A stretch of DNA of 64,000 nucleotides from Mytilus californianus. Lineage: Eukaryota > Mollusca > Bivalvia > Mytilida > Mytilidae. Location of the stretch: the NCBI RefSeq assembly GCF_021869535.1, contig NW_026262712.1, positions 104,722,140 to 104,786,139 on the forward strand, written 5' to 3'. Of the stretch, positions 10,600 to 23,873 are shown piece by piece (within the stretch, counting starts at the first letter, position 1; each line of letters opens with the position of its first letter). A program made the position numbers and the translations under genes. The notes below the pieces were generated by a model. The model had not been told where the DNA came from. It saw only the letters and a list, made by a program, of their open reading frames with translations, and searched no databases.

Positions 10600-12770
10600 C
10601 TGTATTTCTATGGCAGAAAGAATGGTAGAAAACCGATGTTCAATAGTCATAAATCGATTTAACTAAAACAAATCCGGGTCACAAACCAAAACCAAGGGAA
10701 ACACATCAACTATAAGAGGAAAACAACGGAACAACATAAACACTGAACTGCTACAAAAACAAACGCCAACATACATAGGAACGGACTATTTGATAACAAC
10801 TGTCATACTCCTGACTTAGTACAGGACATTTTAAGAAAAATGGTGGGTTGAACCTAGTTTTATGGCTAGTCAAACCTCCCGCTTAAATGGCAATGTAAAA
10901 TATACAGCTAAAATGACAACATTACGTGACAGGAATACATTACAACAAAACGCAAGAACACTCAGGAGAGAGACATACGTAAATAAATAATATAATAGTA
11001 CATTACAACATGTAAACCACAGAATAACAACGGACACCTCCCATTTCACCACAATAGAATTATGAACTGTGCGTCACACACATGTTTCAACGCCACAAAA
11101 AGTGACGTCAAGGGTAAATTTCTAAAAATAGAATATAATAAAATTGGGATTAAATTGGTAAGGGTGTTATTTTATGTATTTTCTAACCATTACAAGAATA
11201 GTAATATAAAATTGTGTTAGTAATGGTGTAATCATTTGTATTTTCTAACCGGTTTTTCTTCTATATCAAAACTTTTAAAAACAAATCAATCCTGTGCATA
11301 TGGTAGCTTTAAACTAAAATTCATATAAATGAACTAGCTAATTAATTATCTTAATTTTCGCATACATGTAGAAAATAAAAATAGAATTAAATACACAAAA
11401 TAAGTACGATAAGACAGAACACAATATCCAACCAAAATTATAAACGAAAAATCATAACTGAATAAATGAATGTTGGATGTATAAATACCGAGACACGTCT
11501 AATAGCAATGCAAATTCACACTCGGGAAAACAGTCATATTCGGGAATAGGCCACGTTCGGTATTTAGCAGACCAGACGACGTAGATGGTAAACCACAAAC
11601 TAAGACGTGGTAAAAATGTCGTCAGTTAGTTTAGACACAGACACATCGTATAGATCAATCAATTCGTGATGGTGTCCATTAAATTTACGGATTGTCATTT
11701 TTAATCTTTCCTCCTCATAACTCTGTTTGAGCAGTTTCTGCGTAAGGAGCACATTCCTGTATATGAAGTCCTTATAGATTGAACATGCACGAGCATAACG
11801 TATCAACTGAGATATGTAAACACCATACGATGGGGCAGAAGGTATGTTACTGCTGAGAAATGGGAAATTTATAATTAGGAAGTTGAAATCGTCCCGTTTG
11901 TCATAGATTTTAGTGTGACGTCGTCCATCTGTGTCAATATTGAGGAAAAGATCAAGGTATGAAGCAGTCCTTCTAGTATCAGTAGTATCCTTAATTTCAA
12001 ATTCACTGGGATGTATGAGATGTAAGTTCTGACTGAAATATGGGTTATCCAGTGATAGGACATCATCAATATATCTGAAAGTAAAATTAAAGAATTTCGC
12101 AAGGTGCTTTTTCTTTTTGTCTTTTAGAAGGTTCTGAATGAATTCTGCTTCATACGAATACAAAAAACAAATTGGCCTGTAGAGGTGCACAATAAGTACC
12201 CATTGGAATACCGACTGTCTGTTGAAATATCAATCCTCCAAACTCAACAAATATATTGTCGATCAAAAAGTCCAGCATTTTGATAATATCATCTTCAGTA
12301 TATTTTCTGATAGAATCAGTGTGGTTCTTCACAAAATAAGAATTATTAAAACCCAAAACAAGAAATTTATATCTACGATTCCCATTTTTATAGAAACAGC
12401 TCTGTTTAATGAGATGGTGAAGTCGATCTTTTAATTGAGCATGGGGAATAATAGTGTAAAGCGTAGAAAAATCTAAAGTTTTAATGTTGCAGCAAAATTG
12501 CAGAGATTGTGATCTAATATTTAGCAGTATATCTTTAGAATTTTTAAGAATCCACATCTGAATGACACCACTGGTTGAATATATTTCATCACAACATATT
12601 TGTTATGCAAAGAGGATAAAGCATCCACAACCTCCGGGTTCTTGAATGGGTTAGAAACCCTTGTGCTCATAGTACATCGTAGTTTCTGAATGCGTTTCTG
12701 AATGCATAATTGAATAGCTTTGATCCTTTCCTTTCAGTTCATGCATACTGACCTAAACTTCTAATAATAC
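10600..12770 (-). mobile_element. Decayed retroelement with reverse transcriptase remnant (possibly Penelope-like)
   Basis: The minus strand carries one reverse transcriptase in pieces. A short N-terminal remnant lies near 12690-12600. A frame entered near 12591 runs to 12150 and holds the FSTLYT and VGIPMGT boxes. A second frame (12190-11600) holds the catalytic FRYIDDV (about 12056-12078) and the YDKRDDFNF and QLIRYARAC segments. The two frames overlap by about 40 bp, so a frameshift splits the gene right at the palm domain. Between the N-terminal remnant and the 12591 frame, a large part of the fingers region is absent. A long non-coding 3' region follows to about 10600 and includes a segment repeated at 13940 and at the flanks of the large transposon. 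The RT resembles a group common in marine invertebrates; the Penelope-like placement is uncertain. Confidence 0.75.
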
Positions 12771-12989
12771 GCCCGGTGACTAAACGTCTGACAAGAGAAG
12801 TATCCATCTTATATGGTAATAATAATATTAACGGTACCAATTTTACTAATCTCGACAATAAAAGAGGAAAATATTTTTATATAATTTCTTTTTGTTTTAA
12901 GTTATATGTACAAAAACAAAATTATTTCTTAAGCATGATGGTCTTTAAATTCTGCAATTGGATGATTAAGATAGGATATAAGAAGTTGA

Positions 12990-13275
12990 CAATATTGATA
13001 AGAGAGAAGCGAAAGATACCAGATGGACATTCAAACTCATAAGTCGAAAACAAACTGACAACGCCATGGCTAAAAATGAAAAAGACCAACAGACAAACAA
13101 TAGTACACAAAACACAACATAGAAAACTAAAGACTGAGCAACACGAACCCCACCAAAAGCTTGGGGTGATCTCAGGTGTTCCGGAAGGGTAAGCAGATCC
13201 TGCTCCACGTGTGGCACCCGTCGTGTTGCTCATGTTAGTACAAACCCGGTAATAAGTCTAATTCGGTATGTCACC
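12990..13275. repeat. Dispersed repeat, family B
   Basis: Landmarks: GAGAAGCGAAAGATACCAGA, CAAACTGACAACGCCATGGC, ACACAACATAGAAAACTAAAG, CACGAACCCCACCAAA and GTGGCACCCGTCGT, ending GGTAATAAGTCTAATTCGG. The same series recurs in the same orientation at 56745-57010 and in older form at 17885-18075. It is non-coding. Confidence 0.7.
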
Positions 13276-13939
13276 TTCGGGAAAAGGGGACGGGATTGTA
13301 GTTACGACATTAGGAACATATATGACATGCGTGGTCAAAATGATGGCAAAACTCTGATGATTTTTTTTTTTTTTTTTGGTACCACTAAAAAATTGAATGA
13401 TCTTTTCAAAAGTTTTTGATCTATTCATATAGATACTTATTACTCGGATAGAACTTGCATGGGTTCTTTCAAGTACAAAACAATTAAAATATTACGGAGG
13501 ACATCCCCAGATTGGTAATAGGATGCCTGAAACCACAACAATAATAAACTTTTTTTTATTGTTTTAGAAAAGAAGATTATATGAAAAGGTTCAGAATTTT
13601 TATTGCAAGAAGGAGCTTAGAAATTTCAAAGACATTAGTTTTCACATAACTACAATCAACCAAATTTGAAGGCATGTGAATATAAGCTCTCATAGGGTTT
13701 ATTCTTGCATTGGTCTTTCACATTTCTATGACTGTTTCTTCTTTAGTGTACAATTTTATAAATCCTTGCATTCTTTTACAGAATAACATTGAACATACAA
13801 TTCTAAATATTGACAAAAGGCAAAAATGTTTATTGAAAATATCACAGTGTATTTCTTGAAAAATTTTCATTTATGTCGCACTCAATGTACATATAGTCTT
13901 GAATCATTAATAGCAGAGCAATTTAAATTTATTTGAATA
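13276..13939. other. No gene seen
   Basis: AT-rich sequence with a T run at 13362-13377. Nothing else could be supported. Confidence 0.4.
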
Positions 13940-14215
13940 TCACCTTTTTCAGCTTTAACCAGCCATAAAACCAGGTTCAACCCACCATTTTTTCTTAAGA
14001 TGTCCTGTACCAAGTCAGGAATATGGCAGTTGTTATCACATAGTCCGTTTCTATGTATGTTGGCGTTTGTTTTTGTAGCAGTTCAGTGTTTCTGTTGTTC
14101 CGTTTTGTTTCCTCTTATATATAATTGATGTGTTTCCCTCAGTTTTGGTTTCTGTTAAATCGATTTATGACTATTGAACAGCGGTATACTACTATTGCCT
14201 TTATTTAACCCATCG
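13940..14215 (+). repeat. Dispersed repeat, family D (3' region of the 10600-12770 retroelement family)
   Basis: From AACCAGCCATAAAACCAGG through GTCCTGTACCAAGTCAGGA to CGATTTATGACTATTGAACA, this is the inverted counterpart of 10625-10880. It is also the reference sequence that shows the flanks at 18773 and 49254 were once contiguous. Confidence 0.8.
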
Positions 14216-15284
14216 AATGTTATGTAACTTACTCTTACCTTAATATTTGTACATTATCGCCCATAGTATATATGTTAAATGAAAATTCTCTTTGGTAGAT
14301 TTGACATGGACTGTTTAAATTGATAAAATTTAATATTTGATATTCACATAAATAAATTGAAAAATAAAATATTCATGATTTCTAATGTTAATACATCTAA
14401 TCACTGAACAAAACTTTTTTTAAGCAAATATAATGTAGCCCAAAATGTATGTTATGTTTATGTATAGTTCGGTAGATTTGAAATTTCCATTCAGGTATTG
14501 GTCCCTTTTCAATAAAAATTTTTTTTTAAAAATATGTTTCCAGATTATAACTATCACACGCAAATAATTGTCGAATTGTAGAAACAATCGATTTTGCAAG
14601 CGAACATTTTAATTTGAGTGTATACGTGTTTATTTGTGAAGACGAAGTTCCTTTAAGGATATCATTCTATTTCAATGGATAAACGTCTGATTTTCTCATG
14701 ATTTAACAATGACTATTTTCAATTTTCAATTTAGATGAATAAAATCACTATATCAAATATTCAAAAATGCTTTAGACAAATTAAATGGACCTCAAAATTC
14801 AAGTTATGTAACTGTTTTTTCGGTAGATTTTTCATTTTCCAGAATGGCGGTTCTTCCTTTTAAATCTAAAAAAAGTATATGAATGTCAAAGGTTTTTGTA
14901 TTTTATCTAAGGTCACTAGCATTATGGACAAAGTGAATCGTTTATCTTCTTTCTGGTAATTTTTATCACTGAAATAAATTTTAGAAAATCATCCCTCAAC
15001 ATGATTTTTAGACATGTTGGCGTTTTTATCTGTATTTACATAACATCAAATTTAACTGTGACGATATGATATATGCTGTTAATGTTCACCATGACAGAAA
15101 CATGTAGGTACTTTATTCCGTATCAACTTTTTTGGACAAATAATACAAGATGGTCTTGAAATATAGATTCTAGGTACTGACATTGTTTATCATCTTAATT
15201 ACGTGTTATAGTGTTATTTTATTTGTCTTTGTAAATTATTTACCTTTACTGTTTAGTCCATTTTTGGTAGAATCCTTTTGGCGT
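14216..15284. other. AT-rich, nothing identified
   Basis: No gene, RNA or clear repeat boundary was seen. Confidence 0.4.
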
Positions 15285-15720
15285 GGCTCGGTACTTATAC
15301 ATCCCGCCATTGTGTTACTGTGCTATGGTCATTTTTTGTATTCTTGTCTTTAATTTTGCTTATGTGTTTCTCTATATGCCATTTTGTTTTTCTTTGTTGA
15401 CATATTTGTTTTTATAGTGATTAAGATTATAACACAATGTTGACTGCTGTACCCCTATTTTTGACATTTTCACCTATTATGTCTGTTTGTTTTGTTGACT
15501 CATTGTTGTTAATATAATGGAATTTTATGCGACTGTCATATATGTGAAAGGTTTATTTAGCTATATACTAGGTTTAATCCACCATTTCGTATATAAGGAA
15601 ATGCCTGTACCAAGTCAGGAATATGACAGTTGTTTTTCATTCGTTTGATGAGTTTGAGCTTTTGATTTTTCCATTTGATAAGAGACTTTCCGTTTTGCCT
15701 ATGATTATATTCTAAAAACT
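15285..15720 (+). repeat. Dispersed repeat, family D variant
   Basis: The stretch shares a GTACCAAGTCAGGAATATGAC core with 13940-14215. It continues with GAGACTTTCCGTTTTG, also found at 56527. Its start (GGCTCGGTACTTATACATCC) resembles the sequence just downstream of the reverse transcriptase frame near 11480 on the minus strand. It is read as a 3' untranslated fragment of that retroelement family. Confidence 0.65.
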
Positions 15721-16390
15721 TGAATACATATTATTTTAACACATATAGTCCTACATCCTGTCGGTACTTATATTCAAATGTGACCCTTCACATGACCATG
15801 CTTTTCCCAGATTCTTTGTGATGTTTTACACTAAATTTTAATCTATAACAATGTTGTTTATTTATAAGTTTATATTATATTTTGAACTAGCTTTCATCAA
15901 TCTTTAATGCTCTTAAAATTGAAACTTTGAGTATTTTGTATACTGTTGATTCATTATCATTTGTAGGATTCAAATTGTTGTTGATTTCGTGGGTACTGGT
16001 GATGCACGAATTTAAATGTTGAACGAAGTGCATGATTTTAATAAGCTTTGTATATATAATTTGGCAAAACCACGAAAAATAAATTTTTCCTCAATCAACG
16101 AAGATCTGAACCCACAAAAATGAACTAATCCATACTAGAAGTTCATCTTTATATCCGTGTTTCGTACCAATTTGATGAGGCAACTGTGGTTTTCCTATTT
16201 TCAAATCTCATTGATCGAAGATACAAATCCAGTTCAGGGAACAAAATGGTTTGTTTTATTTCTTGATTTCAAGGGTTATATCTGTTAGGGGGGATTTTTT
16301 TTGGGGCTTTTTATGTTATTCCCAAAATTTGGGAAAATGAACTATTTGTAATAATTTCTTCTATATTGTATTTTTTTTTTTTACAATTTG
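15721..16390. other. No gene seen
   Basis: AT-rich DNA with no supported feature. Confidence 0.4.
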
Positions 16391-16770
16391 TTCTTAATTT
16401 ATGTTATGATGTTATACCACTGGTCCCAGTTAGTTATCTATGTGCATTCCTCAGTAGTTCGTTGGCTGTCGTCTTTTGATGTCTGTCATATCTGTTTTTT
16501 GTCCATTGATATTGTATGAATAAAGCCGATGGTTTTCTTTTTTTAAATTTGCACGTTTTGTCAATACTACTGCTGTGGCGTTAAACAACACTGACAACAC
16601 ATGATATATCGTGAGTTCTGTCATTTTGTTGTACCGTTGACTATTATAGCTTTCTATATACCTTGAGTTTTGTTTCAATCTTGAAGGCATACGGTGATCT
16701 GTAATTGTTTACATCTTTGTCCTATTGTCTATGAAAAGCTGTCTCATTGAAAACTATACCTAATGTCATT
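16391..16770 (+). repeat. Dispersed repeat, family A (old copy)
   Basis: Decayed landmarks appear in order: ATACCACTGGTCCCAG near 16414, GTTCGTTGGCTGTCGTC near 16457, ACGGTGATCTGTAATTG near 16691 and GCTGTCTCATTGAAAAC near 16739. This is the family A order with many substitutions. Confidence 0.5.
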
Positions 16771-17884
16771 ATTTTTATGTATCATTATAGTAGAAAGTTC
16801 CTTGCAGTGCAGCTTGCTTTCAGTGACTACTAGAATTTTTGATACGATTTTGCTTTGTCATGTTGTTTGTATTTTTTTTTTTCTGTTCTTATTCTAGGTT
16901 TTTATCTTCTCAAACTGTTATCATATCCATTGAGTAATGAATTTGTTCTGTACTGATTTTTATGCATTTGTTCTGTACTTATTTTAATGGATTTTCTAAT
17001 GTGTGTCTATTATCATTCCAGTAATCAAGATTAAATTGAGATCTATAATGCAAATTGAAATCTGTTTAACTCCAGATAATGTTCATGTGCTTTTCTGAGG
17101 TAAGGCACCTTGTAGATAGTTGTAACAAGTTAGTGGTTTCTGTCATTTGAATAATTTGAAATTGATAACAGTTCTTTGAAAGTGTCTGTTAAATTTACTT
17201 TTGGCGGACACGGAAACTATGTTTTCCTTTTAACAAAATAATTATCCAAGGGAAAATAAAAGACTGATCAGAGAAGTTCATTTCGTTACGACATTACTAG
17301 TTTCTTAAATGAACTATACTTAGCCATCCAATTTTTTTCTTGAACACATTTTGTAAGAACGTCATAAAATTGACAATTACGAAGTCGTCAAAATAAACTC
17401 CTGAGGCGTACTACAAAGCATATGAAAACGATCGGAAATTTTTTATACTTTTGTTGTTTATAATATTATGATATATATATAACGAGGGTGAAATATTAAA
17501 TTTTACTTTGTGTAAAACTAAAAATAAAATAGTCGCCAGTTATAAGAATGCTTTATATTTGAGTTGATAGTTCAAACAAACTTTTCGTTATCGTATTTCA
17601 ATTTTGCGGAGAAAGTTGTCCACTCTTGTGAGTATTATTACATATTTTAGAACCAAGGGAGTTACTTTGAAATGAAGCACCCATCAATTGAACAACATTA
17701 CAAATCAAATAATCGGACTACACAACAAAGGTTGTGAATTTCTTCTTACACTACACGTCCATAAAACATATTCATTACAATTTCGATATTCGTTAAAACC
17801 ACTGCATATTGACTACTAGTAGTGTTATGTAAATGTTATATGTGTTATAATGTGTTAATAGTATTTGATGCACTAGATCTATTT
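16771..17884. other. No gene seen
   Basis: No open frame, RNA gene or repeat could be supported in this AT-rich stretch. Confidence 0.4.
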
Positions 17885-18075
17885 ATAAAAGTGTGAAGAT
17901 AACAAAACGAAAAAAGAAAAACTGACTATCAGAGATACAATAGACAAACCACATGCCGGACACAGAAAACTAAAGATTGAACAAACACAAAACCCATGAA
18001 TAATTTGGATGTACTCATGATCAGATGTTCCAGATTGAAATGCAGTTCTTGCTTTTCATGTGGTTTGTATCTAGT
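17885..18075. repeat. Dispersed repeat, family B (old copy)
   Basis: The stretch shows AAACTGACTATCAGAG, CACAGAAAACTAAAGATTG and ACACAAAACCCATGAATAA, spaced as in family B at 12990-13275 but heavily substituted. Confidence 0.4.
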
Positions 18076-18699
18076 TCCTCATAGCAAGTAAAAATCATGT
18101 GATAAGTCGCATTCAAGCATGTTACAAACTAAGAAAAGACGTCGGGATTGTATTTACGTTAAGAGCAATATAATGGCTGCATCTATTATAACACACACTT
18201 TAGATGACAGGATTTTGATTTACCATTTAGAACCATCTGTTCAATAACTGCAATATAAGTAGCAACCCTCTTCTTCATATCAGTCGAATCAGTTCCAAGT
18301 ATTAAATGTTGTAGTTTTTTTCCCAGAGAAGTCCTTCATGTATGTGCAATTTATTTTAGCAATTTATTTTGTATATATATATAGTCTTTATAAGACCTAG
18401 TGATAGAAAAGCACAAACTATTCATGGATAGCTAGAATAAAGATATGTTTGTTAATTCAATGTTGCTCTCAGGAAGAAACTTACTTTCCAAAAGTTAAAT
18501 AAAATAGTGCAAACTATTGTTGTTTCCTGAAAGGATATTTCTCGTCAGAAATAACAAATTTTGAAGAATAAAATTAAAAATAAAATGTTTGCTCTCTTCC
18601 ATCATAGAACTATAATCCCGTATTTTCCTCGATTGTAACATGTGATTTTACACAATGGAAAGAAACTTACTCTACCGGAGCACACTGAGTTCACTCCTC
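18076..18699. other. No gene seen
   Basis: AT-rich, without a supported feature. Confidence 0.4.
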
Positions 18700-18773
18700 C
18701 TGTTTAAGTGGAATGTGTGTTGTATTGTTAACATTGCCATATAAGCTGTAGGTTTGGCTAGCCGTAAAACCAG
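18700..18773 (+). repeat. Dispersed repeat, family D, left half of an interrupted copy
   Basis: AACATTGCCATATAAGC and GGTTTGGCTAGCCGTAAAAC match the family as it reads at 10900-10850 on the minus strand, where GGTTTGACTAGCCATAAAAC is followed by TAGGTTCAACCCACC. Here the family stops at CAG (18771-18773) and resumes at 49254 with CAGGTTCAGCCCCC. Confidence 0.8.
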
Positions 18774-18938
18774 CACTAGTAGCAAGATTTCAGTCTGAAA
18801 CGCTCATTTTGGTCTGATCAAGTCTGAATCAACTGAATTTACCGCTAGGGAAAAACGTTAAGACTTTTTAAGACACTCAGACGCTGTTCAGATATGTCGT
18901 GTTCAGTCCGTTCATTCATGTCAAGATAAACAAGACAG
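18774..18938 (+). repeat. Left terminal inverted repeat of the giant CACTA-type element
   Basis: 165 bp, the inverted match of 49089-49253 with 23 mismatches by hand count. Stretches such as GCTAGGGAAAAACGTTAAGA and TCAAGATAAACAAGACAG are identical in both. Confidence 0.85.
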
Positions 18939-19415
18939 AAGGCTCTAGCTGTTAAACAAGATATGTTAAGACGGTTTTAGACGAATTCAGACCAAACATA
19001 AAAAGTAATGTTCAAAATTTTCAGATCGGGTTAAGATCCGTTTAGTGTGTCAGAATGATATTAGGAGTTACGCCCCTTCATGTGGATGATACATTTTAAT
19101 TATAAAAAAATTACAATATAAATGCTAGAATGAAAAACGTATATTTTTAATAATTAAACATAAAATCATTGGTTGACTTTTTATTTCTGTTGGTCTTTTT
19201 TTAAGAGATTAGTGATTTTGTTTTGTTGAGGAAATAACTTATTCGCCTATAACTGTTTATGATTTTATTTTATTTTTTATTTTCTGATGTTAATTTATGT
19301 ATTTATCTACTTATTCTTTGAAAAGAAGTAATTGCAAATTTTAAACATAACATTATCAAAAGAGTGAAAACACCTTATAAATTTCATGCGTCTGAAGCAC
19401 GTTTCTGGATTTAAC
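18939..19415. other. Left part of the giant element before the duplicated block
   Basis: Non-coding. If the block at 1-9745 is a copy of the same element, this segment and the left terminal repeat should lie just upstream of the window. Confidence 0.4.
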
Positions 19416-19771
19416 TTCATCGGGAACGATCAACGTAAATACAAATATGTTTTATGTCAGATAATTTATATCGTTAATTTCGTTATCTTTCGATACTTTC
19501 CTCTAAAACTTAATAATTACTTCGTGGCATTTAGTAATCATTCCCCGTGCGTGCTATTCTTTTTATATTTGGACAACCGTCTTCTTTTTTTTTTTTTGCT
19601 TTTTTTTTCGTAGTGATGCGTAGTCACCAAGGCCGCATCAGGGAACCATGTCTCCGAGTGCAGTTAATATTCTGAAAACTGCACTTAGACCGTGACGAGA
19701 CAATAAAACTATAAATAACATACCATCGGAAAGAAGAAGATGTTGATGGGAGGGGGCGGGGAGGAGGTTAC

Positions 19772-19939
19772 AGAATAGAGAATGAGTGGCAATAAATATA
19801 AAGAATAGAGAAAATGGATAAAAAAAATAAAGAATAGAGAATAATAAGGTGCTTGAATATAAAGAATTGATAATAATAGACAAAAAGTTTAAAGAATAGA
19901 AAAAATCGGCATAAAAAATTAAAGAATGAAGAAATAAAG
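19772..19939. repeat. Degenerate ~30-bp tandem repeat (second copy)
   Basis: Counterpart of 357-523, with a few substitutions in the AAAGAATAGAGAA units. Confidence 0.6.
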
Positions 19940-22207
19940 GACCCCCTCCAGATCCTCATAGAAGTTTTCGTTAAAACAATACAACCTAATTTAAGTTCAG
20001 CATCGAGTATATATCCTTGTAAATGCGTTAATCCTTTCTTTCATTTTAATAACAATTTTATTTAATATAAAATAATTATGTATGTATTTGTTTATTCAAG
20101 TTGCACTATAGCAAATAATTCTTCTTCGTCTTTTTCTTCCTATAATAGTAATAAATGTATTCGTTATTTAATATTTTCTGTCAATTAAGATTGAATTCGA
20201 TGGCACGTGCCACTAATCAAAAATGATCCTTAAACTATCAAAAACTTGGCAATTACAATGGCTATTTCACAATTACATCATATGTACACCTGTCATGGTA
20301 TCATAGCTCCGTTCATGTATGTGTAATTTAAGGTTCTGACACATTTTATAATAGCTTCTTTCTGAACACTTCTGACGACATTGTTAAAACTGCACGAACA
20401 TATCACAAAACCGCAAATTTAGTGGTTAAAAAATAAACGATAATGACAAAAAAATAATTAAAAACTAAAAACAAAACAAAATTCTGTTGGAAGTAGCATA
20501 TATTTACATGTATAAATTGTCTAGTGCTTTTATTACAGCGGTATACTTGTTTTATACACAGACCATATTCTGATCATATTCTATGCTAAGATATTGACAA
20601 GACAGAAGTAAATATGTTAAAAGTCGTTTTAAATCAATTCATTTCACAGCTGAGGCAAATGTTCCTTCCCATTGTTGAATGGAGGTTAAATAAATGTGAA
20701 CAATAAAAAAGATGTAAATTTCTTAGGCATGGAGCTAGGCATTTCTGAAGTATCTTTGATAGCATTTTTTTCCTATCAAAAATGTATGCTGGTATATATG
20801 TAACTCTAGGTGTTTACCTAAAATGTTATGTATATGTAAAAGTTTAAGATTTTTTTTTTAATATTTGCCAAAAAAAAACATTATCCGGAAAACCATATAA
20901 TGGCGTTTTGTCCTTTAATTCTTTTTTCGTGATTTTCTAACCTACCTTCTAATTGATACGTTAATCCAAACAGTGCAAGTGTGTAATGCAAACATACAAA
21001 ATTCGGCTTTGGTGTATCATGTTAAAACAATACCCATAAATTATGATAATTTTCAATAATTTTAGATAAGATTATGCAAGGAAATGTGTTATTGTTTTCT
21101 ATTTATCTAGCAAAATTGTATCTTTTTTAACACAAAGATGTCGATAAATACATTTGATACCCTGCATTTATCATGCATTTCAATAGCATATTGTCAAATT
21201 GTTAAAAGATCTCCTCCTTAACAGGGAATCAGTTAGTATTGAAAGTCCCTGTCCTAAATTATTGAATTTGTCATTCTGCATTGACAATATTCAATTTATC
21301 TTGGTGTAAGTAATACGCACTCATTCGGGCTAACGCCCTTAATGTGTATCTAATACATATTATTTTCTCCCTCGTTTCACCCCTCCGATAATAAAGCTTT
21401 TTCTTAACTAGATATCGTAGAAAAACCAAACACAGTATAGGGTTGTGCGTTCGCTACAAGATCGCCTTGAATTTAACATGTTCAACATAAATATATACAA
21501 TCAGCCATGCAAAAAGGCATAACATTTGTGTCAACTAATTCTGCCTCTTTAAAGGTCAAATGAAAGTTAGTCATTTCACTCTACTATGGAATGAAATGAA
21601 CGAGAGAACTTTTGACGTGGTATAGTTATAATATAACTGTTCTTTATACTTATACTTAGTTTGTACTGCAAGCCGAAAAATCCACTTTGCTCTCTGGATG
21701 TCGCTTGGTTTTTGTTTTTGTTTTTGGTTTGTTTGCTATATTATTGACGTAAATAAAACCGACAACTCCTTTAATTCAGATATATAATTTGAGTTCTGTA
21801 AATTTCTAGACGTACGTAAGAATGAAAGACGAAAATGCAGGTTTCATAAATGGTCATCAAAGAGCGACACAATTAAAAACAAATAAAAATATAGTTATTA
21901 CAGCTACAGTCATTTTTTTTTCTCTATCAAAACATAGTTGATACTTTTTGCGCTATTGTTATATATCAAAAAAAATCTAACATTTCCATAAGCTTTCTGT
22001 GATTTCCCCGATTCACCATTATGATGTCATGCCACTTGCTATATGGATTCAGAAAACAAATTTACGAAATCTATGACCACACAATTGTAACTGTTCCTAT
22101 CTTTATTAACAAAATTTAGCGTAAATATTTACAACTATAAAAATTAGTAACAGTGGTGGTCTATTCTGCCCGGAAAACAATGCGGACTAAATCTGTGTAC
22201 AGTGCAC

Positions 22208-22339
22208 GTGGCGGATCCAGTCTTTTTAAATGGGGGTTCCCAACCAAGGATAAAGGGAGGGGATCCAACCGTATGTCCTTATTAACAAGAGGGGGTCCAA
22301 AATCCGCCCCCCCCCCCCCCCCCCCCCCCCATCCGCCAC
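22208..22339. mobile_element. Small MITE-like element with GTGGCGGAT ends (second copy)
   Basis: Same termini as 2789-2906. The internal C run is expanded to 24, which makes this copy about 14 bp longer. Confidence 0.45.
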
Positions 22340-22862
22340 TGTGTGTACCACTGACATTAAATTTTACAAATATGCAAATCGATACTTGTTCTGTTAGGAC
22401 AGTTTTCAATTTTATATAATAGAAGTAGGTGAATTATACAGCAGACATATTGGTTTTCTTGGTTTAGATAGAGGAATTGTCTACCCCCGATCAAGAATCT
22501 CATTAAATTGTACAGATGTGCATACGTATTAGTCTAAAATATAATCTTTCATCTTATCAAATTTGAATCTCATGATTTTTGTAAAAAGGCGGAATTAAAT
22601 TTCCAAAGTGATATTCAAACTTATTATTCAAAGACAAACTGACAACGCCATGGCAAAATAAAAAAAAGTCAAAATGACAAACTGTACAGATATGCTAACT
22701 TAGAATATATAGAACATACTTTATGACTTCATAACCATAGAAAGACAACGAAAGATCAAATCATAAACAAAATTGTATTGAAAGGTCAATGATGAGAAAA
22801 TTTTAACATTTGTTATACCTAGTACTTCATAATCTTTTTCTGAAAAGTTTTGTCGTCCTGAA

Positions 22863-23123
22863 TATGCATGAAATGTTTGCCACTGGACGTTAATCAACCA
22901 ACAATCAATTAATCTTTTGCTCTAAAAAATTAATTAAACAATATAAGCCACAATTGTATCCATCACTTGGTGTCTGTTTAGGGGCCAGCTGAAGCACGCC
23001 TCCGGGTGCGGGATTTTCTCGCTGTGTTGAAGACCCATTGGTAGCCTTCGGCTGTTTTCTGCTCTGTGGTCGGGTTGATGTCACTTTGACACATGCATTC
23101 CCCATTTCCATTCTCAATTTTGA
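22863..23123 (-). repeat. Dispersed repeat, family C (second copy)
   Basis: Counterpart of 3430-3690 within the duplicated block. Confidence 0.6.
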
Positions 23124-23353
23124 ATAGTATAAAAAGTTGTTTTATTTAAAAGAGAATTTGAATAATAACTTTAAAACACAGTTATGTTATAATTGAACGA
23201 GTTCATAAAAACTAGAAATAAAGGACTATATATATACTGGAGTAAAACCAAAAGTTTGTTCCGACACTAGACTTGTAGGCAACGGCTCAGATGTACTTAT
23301 TTATACTATATGTGTGGTCATAAAAATTACAGACTAATTTCCTCTATGTAAAC

Positions 23354-23862
23354 GGACAGAAAGTCACAGGACAAAAAGTCACAGGACATAAAGTCACAAA
23401 TTTGATAGGACAAAAAGTCACAGGACAAAAAGTCACAAATAATTTGTTGACAATTGTTTGAATATATAAGAGAAAGATCTTGAAATATTTTCTTTTTATC
23501 ACATATATTCATTTTTAAGTTAAGGAAATTGTTCATAAGCCTTGATAAATGAAAGTTTATTAAATTTTAATCATGCAAAGGATATATTTCTTGGCACAAT
23601 GAAGCCATTTAAGTACCAAGCCACTTTGACATTTTGTTTTCATAACAACTATTTGATCATTTATATTTATTGAATAAATTTTAATTACAAAGTTGCTTCA
23701 TATATAAAAGTTCAAGAAAAACAAAAACTTTATTTTTTAAATTAGTGTTTTCTTGTTTAAAGAAAAATAATCTAAAAACTGAATTGTGACTTTTTGTCCT
23801 GTGACATTTTGTCCGTGACTTTTTGTCTGTGACTTTTTGTCCTGTGACTTTCTGTCCTACAT
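23354..23862. mobile_element. Iteron-ended palindromic element (second copy)
   Basis: Counterpart of 3921-4428, with the same five inward-pointing 15-bp iterons at each end. TCTATGTAAAC lies at 23343-23353 and 23863-23873. Confidence 0.75.
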
Positions 23863-23873
23863 TCTATGTAAAC

